From Roseivivax isoporae LMG 25204 (lineage in GTDB: Bacteria > Pseudomonadota > Alphaproteobacteria > Rhodobacterales > Rhodobacteraceae): DNA of 61,060 nt. The notes beneath the pieces were generated by a model, which saw nothing but the letters and a program-made list of their open reading frames with translations, was not told the origin of the DNA and made no database searches. Positions 10,084 to 18,217 of this stretch are shown piece after piece. Within the stretch, counting starts at the first letter, position 1; each line of letters begins with the position of its first letter. The stretch is from contig NZ_JAME01000030.1 of the NCBI RefSeq assembly GCF_000521865.1, positions 1 to 61,060 of the forward strand, in the 5' to 3' direction. The translations under genes and the position numbers were made by a program.

Positions 10084-10712
10084 CCGAGCACCTGACCGTC
10101 GTCGATCACCCGCTGGTCCAGCACAAGCTGACGATCATGCGCCAGCGCGACACTTCGACCGCGTCGTTCCGGCAGCTCCTGCGCGAGATCAGCCAGCTTC
10201 TGGCCTACGAGATCACGCGCGAGCTGCCGATGACGCGGCGCACCATCGAGACCCCGCTGATGGAGATGGAGGCGCCGGTCCTCGCGGGCAAGAAGCTCGC
10301 GCTGATCTCGATCCTGCGGGCGGGCAACGGGCTTCTCGACGGGGTGCTGGAACTCATCCCCTCGGCGCGGGTGGGCTTCATCGGGCTCTACCGCGACAAG
10401 ACCACGCTGCAGCCGGTGCAGTACTACTTCAAGGTGCCCGACAGCCTCGAGGACCGGCTGGTGATCGCGGTCGACCCGATGCTCGCCACCGGCAACTCCT
10501 CTGCCGCCGCGGTCGACCTGCTGAAGCAGGCGGGCGCCACGAACATCCGGTTCCTCTGCCTCCTGGCCGCGCCCGAGGGTGTCGCGCGCATGCGCGAGGC
10601 CCATCCCGACGTGCCCATCGTGACCGCCGCGCTCGACGCGCGCCTGAACGAGAAGGGCTACATCGTGCCGGGCCTCGGCGATGCCGGGGACCGCATGTTC
10701 GGCACTAAATGA
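10080..10712 (+). CDS. upp: Uracil phosphoribosyltransferase
   Basis: Type I PRTase of 210 aa that makes UMP from uracil and PRPP. The PRPP-binding loop [11 protein letters not shown] is intact, as are the N-terminal [17 protein letters not shown] and the C-terminal [13 protein letters not shown] uracil-binding region. It is the last gene of the cdd-deoA-deoB-add-upp operon and captures the uracil the operon can generate. PRPP would come from the prs gene at 36.2-37.2 kb. No clear U-rich terminator follows. A weak GTCCC/GGGAC inverted repeat lies in the short gap before the next gene. Confidence 0.97.
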   Translation: MTEHLTVVDHPLVQHKLTIMRQRDTSTASFRQLLREISQLLAYEITRELPMTRRTIETPLMEMEAPVLAGKKLALISILRAGNGLLDGVLELIPSARVGFIGLYRDKTTLQPVQYYFKVPDSLEDRLVIAVDPMLATGNSSAAAVDLLKQAGATNIRFLCLLAAPEGVARMREAHPDVPIVTAALDARLNEKGYIVPGLGDAGDRMFGTK

Positions 10713-10779
10713 GCGGTCACAACGCTTTACAGACGCTATCCCTTGCTGGCATGGTGGTCCCGCATCTGTGGGGACAGAC

Positions 10780-11655
10780 ATGAATTTCAGACGCGCCCTC
10801 GCGCTGTGCTGCCTGGCGGGCGGCCTTTCCCTCGCGATGGCCGCCGAGGCGCAGCCACGCGACACCGACATTCCCGCCGAGTTCCCGCCCGAGAGTTTCG
10901 AGGGCCGGCAATACGTGGACAGCCGCGGCTGCGTCTATGTCCGCGCGGGGGTCGACGGGTCGACGGAATGGGTGCCGCGGGTCACCCGGTCGCGCGAGCA
11001 CATCTGCGGGCAGACGCCGACGGGTGCCGGGGGCCCGATGCCGAGCGCGGGCGAGGAACGGCTTCGGGACGCCGAGAGGATCACCCTCGGGCCCGACGTG
11101 GCGCCGCCGCCGCCCCGCGCACGCCCGGTGCCCGCCGCGGCCGCCGCGCCGGTGCGCGCGCAGCCCTCGAAGCCGCCCGTCGCACCCGCGCCGCGCATCG
11201 TGCGGCCGGTGCCGCAGACCGTGGCGGACCGCGCGCCGCCGCCCTCCGCGCCGGCGCCGCGGGCCTACACGGTGCGCGGGACCGCGCCGCTCTGCTCGGC
11301 GACCGAGGGGCCGCACGGCGCGAACTACACGCTGCGCTGCGTGCCGAACACGTCCGACAGCGCCGTGATCCGCCGCAGCGCGCGGCAAGGGACGGTGACG
11401 GCCGCGTCCGACACGCTGCCGGGCACGACCCGCATCCTGCCGCGTCATGTCTGGGAAAGCCGCGACGAGCAGGTCCTGCGCATCCCCGACGGCTACCGCC
11501 CCGCCTGGGAGGACGACCGGCTCAACCGTCACCGCGCGAACATGTCCATCGACGGCTACATGCAGACGCAGCGGGTCTGGACGAACACGGTGCCGCGCCG
11601 GCTCGTGAACGCGGAGACGCCCCGCATCCGCCGGCCGAAGATCGTCGAGCCCTGA
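10780..11655 (+). CDS. Secreted proline-rich protein, function unknown
   Basis: A 291-residue protein with a clear signal peptide (residues 1-23, cut after AMAAEA). A short Cys-containing domain follows (FEGRQYVDSRGCVYVRAGVDG), then a Pro/Ala linker (about residues 108-165). The C-terminal domain contains PLCSATEGPHGANYTLRC and many Arg. The four cysteines suggest periplasmic disulfides. The C-terminal RIPDGYRPAWEDDRLNRHRA stretch looks like a conserved motif, but I do not recognise the family. It lies downstream of upp with a 67-base gap and is probably transcribed on its own. It faces the convergent gene at 11666 across 10 bases. Confidence 0.75.
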   Translation: MNFRRALALCCLAGGLSLAMAAEAQPRDTDIPAEFPPESFEGRQYVDSRGCVYVRAGVDGSTEWVPRVTRSREHICGQTPTGAGGPMPSAGEERLRDAERITLGPDVAPPPPRARPVPAAAAAPVRAQPSKPPVAPAPRIVRPVPQTVADRAPPPSAPAPRAYTVRGTAPLCSATEGPHGANYTLRCVPNTSDSAVIRRSARQGTVTAASDTLPGTTRILPRHVWESRDEQVLRIPDGYRPAWEDDRLNRHRANMSIDGYMQTQRVWTNTVPRRLVNAETPRIRRPKIVEP

Positions 11656-11665
11656 AGCCCGCGCC

Positions 11666-12697
11666 TCAGCCTCCGCAGATGCCCTGCAGCCGCAGCCAGT
11701 CGGCGTCGGTCAGGACCTGGCGGCTGCCCTCTCGCGCGCGCGGATCGGCCTCGATCAGCGCGATCGTCGTCTCGCCGGTGACGTCGAGCGCGTAGGCATA
11801 GGGCGAGGCGCGCAGTTCGGCCTTGGCGAAGGCGTCGATCAGCTGCTGCGTCGGCACCGGATCGTTCCGCCGCACGGTCAGAAGGTCCTCGGCATAGGCA
11901 TCGAGCGCCGCGGCGGGCAGACCGCCGGTGGTCACGAGCTGCAGGCTTGCCATCAGCCCCGCATGGCGCAGCAGGTCCTCGAGCGGGTCGCTCGTCGCCG
12001 CGCGCAGCGCCTCGGCCAGCACGAAGCCCGCGGGAACGTCCGGATCCTCGGGGTCCTCGATCAGCGCGCGGTTCAGCAGGATGCGGCCGCCGGGCAGGTG
12101 CGCGGTGTCGGGCGGCCCCTCGGGCAGCACCACCAGCGCGTCGCGCCGCCGCTCGCCCAGCACCCGAGCCGCGAGCCGGCGCAGCGGCGCCTGCGCGTCG
12201 GGCGCATCGCAGGGCTGGCCCGCGACGCGGGTGATCCGCTCGAGCAGCGCCGAGCCGATCTCGGCCCGCTTGGCCTGCGGCACCACGTTGACCGAGTAGG
12301 TCATGAGCGCGCCGGGCAGCCAGAACACCGCCGCGGCGAGGATCGCCGCACCCGCGCCGCCTGTCAGCCAGACGCGCAGCTTGCCGGGCCGCGGCCGGCG
12401 GCGGTCGACCACGCGCAGGATGCGTTCGAGCGCGTCGATCATGTCGCGCTCGGTCTCGGGCAGCTCCAGCACCTCGCCCGGATCGCCGTCGGGATGGAAG
12501 AGCGCGGGGACCTGCCCGCGGGGCGTCGCGCGCGAGATCGCGGCCAGCGACCAGTGCGCCAGCACCCGGTCGCTCGTGTCCTTGATGGTCAGCGTGGCGT
12601 CGCCCAGCGCCACGACGACCTCGCGCCGCTGCGCGCCGATCTCGGGGCGCCAGAGACCGGTCGCCTCGAGCCGCTGATATTCCTTGAGCGCTGTCAT
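11666..12697 (-). CDS. Membrane-anchored protein with degenerate M48 peptidase-like domain
   Basis: A 343-residue protein with a soluble N-terminal domain (1-105), one membrane segment (about 109-133) and a C-terminal domain. That domain contains HLPGGRILLNRALIED (200-215) followed by GFVLAEALRAA, which matches the layout of M48 zinc peptidases (ALPGGRI..., then HExxH). The HExxH residues are replaced: the aligned positions read E-A-L-R-A, with no metal ligand. I infer a pseudopeptidase. The N-terminal VVVALGDATLTIKDTSDRVLAHWSLAAI resembles a small beta-rich sensor fold. It lies upstream of and convergent to the secreted protein at 10780. The function is unknown. Confidence 0.7.
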   Translation of the reverse strand: MTALKEYQRLEATGLWRPEIGAQRREVVVALGDATLTIKDTSDRVLAHWSLAAISRATPRGQVPALFHPDGDPGEVLELPETERDMIDALERILRVVDRRRPRPGKLRVWLTGGAGAAILAAAVFWLPGALMTYSVNVVPQAKRAEIGSALLERITRVAGQPCDAPDAQAPLRRLAARVLGERRRDALVVLPEGPPDTAHLPGGRILLNRALIEDPEDPDVPAGFVLAEALRAATSDPLEDLLRHAGLMASLQLVTTGGLPAAALDAYAEDLLTVRRNDPVPTQQLIDAFAKAELRASPYAYALDVTGETTIALIEADPRAREGSRQVLTDADWLRLQGICGG

Positions 12698-12787
12698 GCC
12701 TCGGGCTGCTCTGCCTCGGTTCGGGCGATGCTAGCACGCCCTTTCCGCAAAGGTCCACGTGCGGAAAACGCGTGCGACAAGAGGGGC

Positions 12788-14416
12788 CTAGAGCGTCCGC
12801 GCCCGCTCGCGGAGCTGGAACTTCTGGATCTTGCCGGTCGAGGTCTTGGGCAGTTCCGCGAAGACGACGGTCTTGGGCGTCTTGAAGCCCGCGAGCCGCG
12901 CGCGCGCATAGGCGATGAGGTCGGCCTCGGTCACGTCGGCGCCGGGGCGGATCTCGACGAAGGCGCAGGGCACCTCGCCCCATTTGTCGTCGGGTTTCGC
13001 CACCACCGCGCAGAGGTTCACCGCCTCGTGTCCCATCAGCACGCCCTCGACCTCGACCGACGAGATGTTCTCGCCGCCCGAGATGATGATGTCCTTGGCG
13101 CGGTCGGCGATGCGCAGGTAGCCGTCCTCCTCCAGCAGGGCGAGGTCGCCGGAATGGAAGTAGCCGCCGGCAAAGCTTTCCTCGGTGGCCTCGGGATTGC
13201 GGTAGTACCCCTTCATCACGCCGTTGCCGCGGAACATGATCTCGCCCTGCACGGCACCGGTGCGCGGCACCTCGGTCATGGTCGCGGGGTCCATGACGGT
13301 CACGTGTTCCATGAACGGCATGCCCACGCCCTGCCGCGCCTTGCAGGCGGCGCGGTCGGCGCCCTCGAGGTGGTCCCACTTGGTCCGCCAGGTGCATTCG
13401 GTGGCGGGCCCGTAGGTCTCGGTCAGGCCGTAGACATGGGTGACGTTGAAGCCCATGGGCTCGATCCGTGCGAGCGTGGCGGGGGCGGGCGGCGCGCCGG
13501 CGGTGAAGACCTCGACCACGTGGTCGAGGGCGCGGCGGTCCTCCGCGGGCGCGTTGACGAGCGTGTTGAGCACGATGGGCGCGCCGCCGAAATGGGTGAC
13601 CTTCTCGTCGGCGATGGCATCGAAGATGGCCTTGGCGCGGATCTCGCGGCAGCAGACGAGCGTGCCGCCCACCGCCGGCATCATCCAGGTGTGGCACCAG
13701 CCGTTGCAGTGGAAGAGCGGCACGATGGTCAGGTAGACGGGGTTCAGGACCATGCGCCAGGACAGGACCTGTCCCATGGCGTTCAGGTAGGCGCCCCGGT
13801 GGTGGTAGACGACGCCCTTGGGCCGGCCGGTGGTGCCGGACGTGTAGTTGAGCGCGAGGCTTTCCCATTCGTCGCCGGGCAGGATCCAGGCAAAGCGCGG
13901 ATCGCCCGCGGCGAGGAAGTCCTCGTAGGTCTGGTGCCGGCCGGTCGCGGGATGGCCGGCCGCGTCGTCGGGCACCTCGACGATCCGGGGCGCGGGGCCT
14001 TCCATCGCCGCGACGGCCGCCTCGAGCAGCGGCACGAACTCGCTGTCGGCGATCACCACCCGGGCGCCGCCGTGATCGAGGATGTAGGCGACCGTGCCTG
14101 TGTCGAGCCGGGTGTTGACGGCGTTCAGCACCGCGCCCGAGGCCGGCACGCCGAAATGCGCCTCGGCATGTGCGGGCACGTTCGGCAGGAGGGTCGCCAC
14201 CACGTCGCCCGGCGCGACGCCCGCGCGGGCGAGCGCCGAGGCGAGGCGCGTCGCGCGGTCGCGGTACTCGGCATAGGTGCGGCGGACGGCCCCGTAGACC
14301 ACCGCCTCGTGGTCGGCGAAGACATGCGCCGCGCGCTCGAGGAAGGAGAGGGGCGTCAGGGGCGTGTGGTTCGCGCGGCGCTTCCCAAGCCCGGTCTCGT
14401 CGGCCAGCCAGCCCAT
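12788..14416 (-). CDS. Acyl-CoA synthetase (medium/long-chain AMP-dependent ligase)
   Basis: AMP-binding acyl-CoA ligase, 542 aa. The P-loop motif NYTSGTTGRPKGVVYHHRG, the FHCNGWC segment, the YGLTETYGP motif, the GYFHSGDLA hinge region and the C-terminal lysine in KTSTGKIQKFQLRE are all present. The overall layout (THFGGAPIVLNTL, VYHHRGAYLNAMGQ) is that of the AlkK/medium-chain and dimethylsulfoniopropionate-type (DmdB-like) ligases of Rhodobacterales. The exact substrate cannot be fixed from sequence. The ATG has a GGGAGGAG site. The gene is divergent from the sulfotransferase at 14543. Confidence 0.9.
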   Translation of the reverse strand: MGWLADETGLGKRRANHTPLTPLSFLERAAHVFADHEAVVYGAVRRTYAEYRDRATRLASALARAGVAPGDVVATLLPNVPAHAEAHFGVPASGAVLNAVNTRLDTGTVAYILDHGGARVVIADSEFVPLLEAAVAAMEGPAPRIVEVPDDAAGHPATGRHQTYEDFLAAGDPRFAWILPGDEWESLALNYTSGTTGRPKGVVYHHRGAYLNAMGQVLSWRMVLNPVYLTIVPLFHCNGWCHTWMMPAVGGTLVCCREIRAKAIFDAIADEKVTHFGGAPIVLNTLVNAPAEDRRALDHVVEVFTAGAPPAPATLARIEPMGFNVTHVYGLTETYGPATECTWRTKWDHLEGADRAACKARQGVGMPFMEHVTVMDPATMTEVPRTGAVQGEIMFRGNGVMKGYYRNPEATEESFAGGYFHSGDLALLEEDGYLRIADRAKDIIISGGENISSVEVEGVLMGHEAVNLCAVVAKPDDKWGEVPCAFVEIRPGADVTEADLIAYARARLAGFKTPKTVVFAELPKTSTGKIQKFQLRERARTL

Positions 14417-14542
14417 GGTTCGTCTCCTCCCCTGATGCGCCCGTGCGGAGCCACAGGACCATGCGCCCGTTTGGACACTCTGGCAAGCGCGGCAGGGACG
14501 GGCGGATTTCCCGCGCCGGGGCGACCGGCTAGGATCGCGGCC

Positions 14543-15205
14543 ATGATCATCTCGCGCCGGCGCCGCTACATCTTCGTGCACATCCCGAAGACCGGGGGCA
14601 CCTCCATGGCGCTGGCGCTCGAGGCGCGGGCGGCGGCGGACGACATCCTGATCGGCGATACGCCCAAGGCGCGCGCCCGCCGGGGCCGCCTGAAGGGGCT
14701 CGAGGCGCCCGGGCGGCTCTGGAAGCACGCGACGCTGGCCGACATCGAGGGCCTCGTGCCGGAGGCGGAGATGGCGGGGATGCTGGTCTTCGCCCTGGTG
14801 CGCAACCCGTGGGATCGCATGGTGAGCTATTACCACTGGCTGCGGGTGCAGGACTTCCAGCACCGGGCGGTGGCGCTCGCCCGCGCGACCGATTTCGCGG
14901 GTTTCGTGGCGCATCCCGCGACCGCGCGGAGCCTCGCGCGATGGAGTTACGGCGCCTACCTGCGCGACCGCGCGGGGGTCGAGCGGCCGGGGCTGTTCCT
15001 GCGGCTCGAGCGGCTGTCCGAGGAGATGGCGCCGCTCGCCGCGCATCTGGGCTTCCTGCCCGAGCTTCCGCGCGTCAACGCCTCGGCGCGCCGGGCGGAC
15101 TGGCGCGGCTACTACGACGACCGGACGGCGGAACGGGTGGCGGCGATCTGCGCGGAGGACATCGCGCGGTTCGGCTACCGCTTCGACCCGGACGGGTCCG
15201 CCTGA
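14543..15205 (+). CDS. Sulfotransferase-family protein
   Basis: A 220-residue PAPS-dependent sulfotransferase-like protein. The 5'-phosphosulfate loop FVHIPKTGGTSM is at residues about 11-22, and the 3'-phosphate motif LVRNPWDRMVSYYHW follows near residue 90. RNPWDR and the final FGY match the Sulfotransfer_2 group, which modifies glycans in many bacteria. The acceptor is unknown. The protein has no signal peptide and is probably cytoplasmic. A perfect GC-rich inverted repeat (15215-15237) follows the stop by ten bases. Confidence 0.85.
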   Translation: MIISRRRRYIFVHIPKTGGTSMALALEARAAADDILIGDTPKARARRGRLKGLEAPGRLWKHATLADIEGLVPEAEMAGMLVFALVRNPWDRMVSYYHWLRVQDFQHRAVALARATDFAGFVAHPATARSLARWSYGAYLRDRAGVERPGLFLRLERLSEEMAPLAAHLGFLPELPRVNASARRADWRGYYDDRTAERVAAICAEDIARFGYRFDPDGSA

Positions 15206-15214
15206 CCGCGCGGA

Positions 15215-15237
15215 GCGGCGCGCGGGCCGCGCGCCGC
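15215..15237. terminator. GC-rich hairpin after the sulfotransferase gene
   Basis: Perfect inverted repeat GCGGCGCGCGG / CCGCGCGCCGC, with a single central base, ten bases past the sulfotransferase stop. There is no clear T tract. It lies between convergent genes and may act as a bidirectional 3'-end structure. A regular factor-independent terminator is not shown. Confidence 0.4.
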
Positions 15238-15303
15238 GCCGGTCATCTCGCCCGGCCGCCTGCGGCGTCCGGGCTCGGGCGGGGCCGCTGGCGGCGGAGG
15301 GGC

Positions 15304-15714
15304 TCAGACGCCCACGTCGGGTCCGTGGCAGATCATCGGCGCATCGTCCTGCCGCGCCTCGTAGAGCACGGTCTGGCCGGGATCGTTCTCGAACACGGCG
15401 CGCAGCCCACCCTCGGCGCGGAAGAAGCTCCAGCACTGCGGGACGGGATTGTCCTCGTAGACGAAGCAGATGTTGCCCGCGTCCTCGTACCAGATGCCGT
15501 CCTTGCAGTCGCCGTCGAGGAAGGACCAGCGCACGCGGCGGTCCTCGAGGTACGTCTCGACGCCGTAGGCCTCGCCGTTCTCGCCGAAATAGAGCGTCTT
15601 GCCGGTGACGTAGGCCTCGAACTCGGCGGCGGTCATGGCCTCCTGCGCGGTGGCCGCACCGGCGAGGGCGAGGACCGCGAGAAGGGGCAGGAGGAGGCGG
15701 CGTGCACGGGTCAT
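15304..15714 (-). CDS. Small secreted protein, function unknown
   Basis: A 136-residue protein with a signal peptide (1-23, cut after GAATAQ). The mature part holds YVTGKTLYFGENGEAYG, an acidic beta-rich middle and four cysteines (CKDGIWYEDAGNICFVY, QCW, MICHG), suggesting a compact disulfide-bonded periplasmic fold. Its ATG overlaps the stop of the alkane-monooxygenase-like gene (ATGA), so the two are almost certainly co-translated. Similar small YVTGKTLYF-type secreted proteins occur in Rhodobacterales as far as I recall, without known function. Confidence 0.75.
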   Translation of the reverse strand: MTRARRLLLPLLAVLALAGAATAQEAMTAAEFEAYVTGKTLYFGENGEAYGVETYLEDRRVRWSFLDGDCKDGIWYEDAGNICFVYEDNPVPQCWSFFRAEGGLRAVFENDPGQTVLYEARQDDAPMICHGPDVGV

Positions 15715-16763
15715 GGGGCGAGCTTGGCAGAGGCGGGCGCCGGGGGAAAGCCGCTTGGTGCATGCTTGGCCCAGGCGCGGGCGCGGCGGTCCATCAGGCG
15801 CCGCCAGAGCGGCGGCACCAGCGCCGCGGTCGCCATCACCGGCAGTGCGTGCGGCAGGATCGGCATGCGGTCGCGGTCGAGCCTGAGGCCCGGATAGGGC
15901 CGCCCGGGATGGGCATGGTGGTCGGAGTGGCGCGGCGCGTTCAGCATGAGCCCGGCCGAGACGCCCTGCACCGCGTTCCAGGAATGCCTCGCGCCCACGG
16001 GTTCGAACCGGCCCGGCGCGATCTCGGCGCGCCGAAGCCCGTAATGCTGCACGTAGTCCGACAGGAGCAGCTGCAGCTGCGCGTAGGCCGCAAGGCCCAC
16101 GTAGACCGCGAGCGCGGGGAGGCCGCCGAGCGCCGCGACGCCGGCGAGGCAGGCCGCGGCGCCTGCGCCGTAGAAGAGGTAGGGATGCGTCCCGCCCCGG
16201 CCCCGCCGCAGCGCCGCCTCGGCGCGGTAGCCCTCGCGCAGCGAGCCGATCCAGGCGCGGCGGGCGAAGTGCCAGAACCCCTCGCCGAGCCGGGCGGAGT
16301 TCGGATCGCGGTCGGTCGCCACGTGCACGTGGTGTACCTTCGGATGCGCCGAGGCGTGGTGGCCGAAGAGGAGGGTCACGAAGACCGCGGCGCCGAGCCG
16401 GCGCAGCCCGCGATGGCCGCGATGGATCAGCTCGTGCGCGTTCGAGTTGCCGACCTGACCGAGGAAGAGTCCGAGCGCGACGAAGCCCGCGGCCTTCTCG
16501 GGGAGGGAGAGGCCGGGGCCGGCGAGCGCCGCGACGCCGCCGAAGAGGAGCGGCAGGTGCAGGAGCCCGAGCGTCGCCGACAGGAGGGTTCCGGCGGGAA
16601 ACTCCCGGCCGGGCATGTCGGGGGCCGCGAGCGCGGCGATGCGGTCGAGGGCCCAAGTCACGAGTGCGATGTAGGCGAGGGCCGCCCAGAGCAGGGGGCC
16701 GCCCGCGGCGAGCCCCGCGCCGAGGAGCGCCGCCATCAGGAGCGTGATCGTGGCGAAGCGCAT
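15711..16763 (-). CDS. Alkane 1-monooxygenase-like membrane di-iron protein
   Basis: A 350-residue integral-membrane fatty-acid-desaturase/hydroxylase superfamily protein. The histidine clusters are those of AlkB: NAHELIHRGHR (about 108-118), GHHASAHPKVHHVHVATDRDP, VQHYGL and APRHSDHHAHPGRPY. Several helices flank them (about 8-45, 57-105, 195-235 and 312-330). Expected reaction: terminal hydroxylation of an alkane or other hydrophobic chain using electrons from rubredoxin. No rubredoxin gene is adjacent, so the partner must be elsewhere. The gene overlaps the small secreted-protein gene by four bases. Hydroxylation of a substrate other than alkanes remains possible. Confidence 0.85.
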   Translation of the reverse strand: MRFATITLLMAALLGAGLAAGGPLLWAALAYIALVTWALDRIAALAAPDMPGREFPAGTLLSATLGLLHLPLLFGGVAALAGPGLSLPEKAAGFVALGLFLGQVGNSNAHELIHRGHRGLRRLGAAVFVTLLFGHHASAHPKVHHVHVATDRDPNSARLGEGFWHFARRAWIGSLREGYRAEAALRRGRGGTHPYLFYGAGAAACLAGVAALGGLPALAVYVGLAAYAQLQLLLSDYVQHYGLRRAEIAPGRFEPVGARHSWNAVQGVSAGLMLNAPRHSDHHAHPGRPYPGLRLDRDRMPILPHALPVMATAALVPPLWRRLMDRRARAWAKHAPSGFPPAPASAKLAP

Positions 16764-16860
16764 CGTGCCGTCGTCCTTTCCGCGCCGCGTGCGCGTTCCC
16801 TCCTGCGCGCCGATCGGGCCGCTGGCGCGGCGCAGGCGGGGCAGGGATGGGGCGGGCGGG

Positions 16861-18135
16861 TCACGGCAGCAGCAGCCGTTCGAGCGTGCGCGCCATGACG
16901 CGCGCCGAATCCAGCATGTCCGTCACCCCCACCCATTCGTCGGGCACGTGCGCCAGTTCCAGCCGGCCCGGCCCGTAGGCGATGCAGTTCCGCAGCGTGC
17001 CGATACGGTCGATGTGCTTCTGGTCGTAGCTGCCGGGCGATGCGACGAATCCCGCCTCCTGTCCCAGCGCCTCGCGGATCGCCGCGCGCACCTCGCGCAC
17101 CACCGGCGCGTCCTCGGGGGTCATCGAGGGCAGCACGCGGTTCACCTCGCGCAGGGTGTAGTCGAAGCGCGGCCGCCGCGCCTTCAGGTCCTCGAGGAGC
17201 GTCACGATCTCGGCCTCCACATCCTCCACCCGCTCCTCGATCAGGAAGCGGCGGTCGATCTGGATACGGCAGCGGTCGGGCACGTTGTGCGCGGGAAGCC
17301 CCGTGTCGCCGGCCGCCCGTTCGGGCTCGCCGCCATGGATCGCGTTGATGTTGAGCGTCGAGGCGCGGGCGCCGTCGGGAATGACCGGCATGTCCGTGCG
17401 CCGCGCGGCGAGTGCCGGGAACAGGTCCTCCTCGAAGCGCTGCAGCACCGCGCCCATGTGGCGCACCGCGCAGTCGCCGAGGAACGGCATCGAGCCGTGG
17501 GCGATGCGGCCGTGGGTCTCGATCTCGGCCCACCAGCCGCCGCGGTGGCCGAGGCAGATGCTGTCCTTGCCGAGCGGTTCGGGGATGATGACGTGCTGCA
17601 CGCGGTCGGGGGCGAACCAGCCCTCGCGGGCCAGGTGGGCGACGCCGCCATAGCCGCCCGATTCCTCGTCCGCGGTCGCCGAGATCTCGATGGCGCCGGC
17701 GAATTCCGGATGTTCGTCGACGAAGGCCTCGACCGCGAGGATGGCGGCGGCGATGCCGCCTTTCATGTCGCAGGTGCCGCGCCCGTAGATGCGGTCGCCG
17801 TCGAGCTCGGCGCCGAAGGGATCGCGGGTCCAGCCCTCGCCCACGGTCACGACGTCGGTGTGGCCGTTGAAGTGCACGCAGGCGCCCGGTCGCGCGCCCT
17901 CGATCCGGGCGACGAGGTTCCAGCGCGGGTAGCGGTCGCTGTCGCCCGGCGCGCCCTCGGCGCGGACCAGGGTGCAGGCGAAGCCGCGCGGGGCGAGCCG
18001 CGCCTCGATCAGCGCGCAGATGTCGCGGTAGTTCTCTCCGGGCGGGTTGCGCGTCGGCACGCGGATCAGGTCCTGCGTCAGCGCGATCAGGTCGTCGCGG
18101 CGGTCGAGGATGCGGGCGAAGAGGCTGTCGGTCAT
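16861..18135 (-). CDS. M20-family amidohydrolase (acetylornithine deacetylase/succinyl-diaminopimelate desuccinylase type)
   Basis: Zinc-dependent M20/ArgE/DapE-type deacylase of 424 aa. FNGHTDVVTVGEG supplies the first metal His, GRGTCDMKGG the bridging Asp, and TADEESGGYG the catalytic Glu pair. The dimerisation domain lies at about 190-310. The C-terminal SYDQKHIDR segment carries the last metal His. The RVPTRNPPGENY opening is typical of the subfamily annotated as acetylornithine deacetylase or desuccinylase. The true acyl substrate is uncertain. The ATG at 18135 is chosen because the upstream in-frame stretch is not protein-like. The neighbour at 18218 is on the same strand with an 82-base gap. 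Confidence 0.85.
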   Translation of the reverse strand: MTDSLFARILDRRDDLIALTQDLIRVPTRNPPGENYRDICALIEARLAPRGFACTLVRAEGAPGDSDRYPRWNLVARIEGARPGACVHFNGHTDVVTVGEGWTRDPFGAELDGDRIYGRGTCDMKGGIAAAILAVEAFVDEHPEFAGAIEISATADEESGGYGGVAHLAREGWFAPDRVQHVIIPEPLGKDSICLGHRGGWWAEIETHGRIAHGSMPFLGDCAVRHMGAVLQRFEEDLFPALAARRTDMPVIPDGARASTLNINAIHGGEPERAAGDTGLPAHNVPDRCRIQIDRRFLIEERVEDVEAEIVTLLEDLKARRPRFDYTLREVNRVLPSMTPEDAPVVREVRAAIREALGQEAGFVASPGSYDQKHIDRIGTLRNCIAYGPGRLELAHVPDEWVGVTDMLDSARVMARTLERLLLP

Positions 18136-18217
18136 GGGAGTCCTGTGGCGCTTGGGGGCCGATGTTCCCTGCAATGCCCGGCAGGTGCAAGCGCCGCGCG
18201 CCCCCGCGGTCCCCGGA

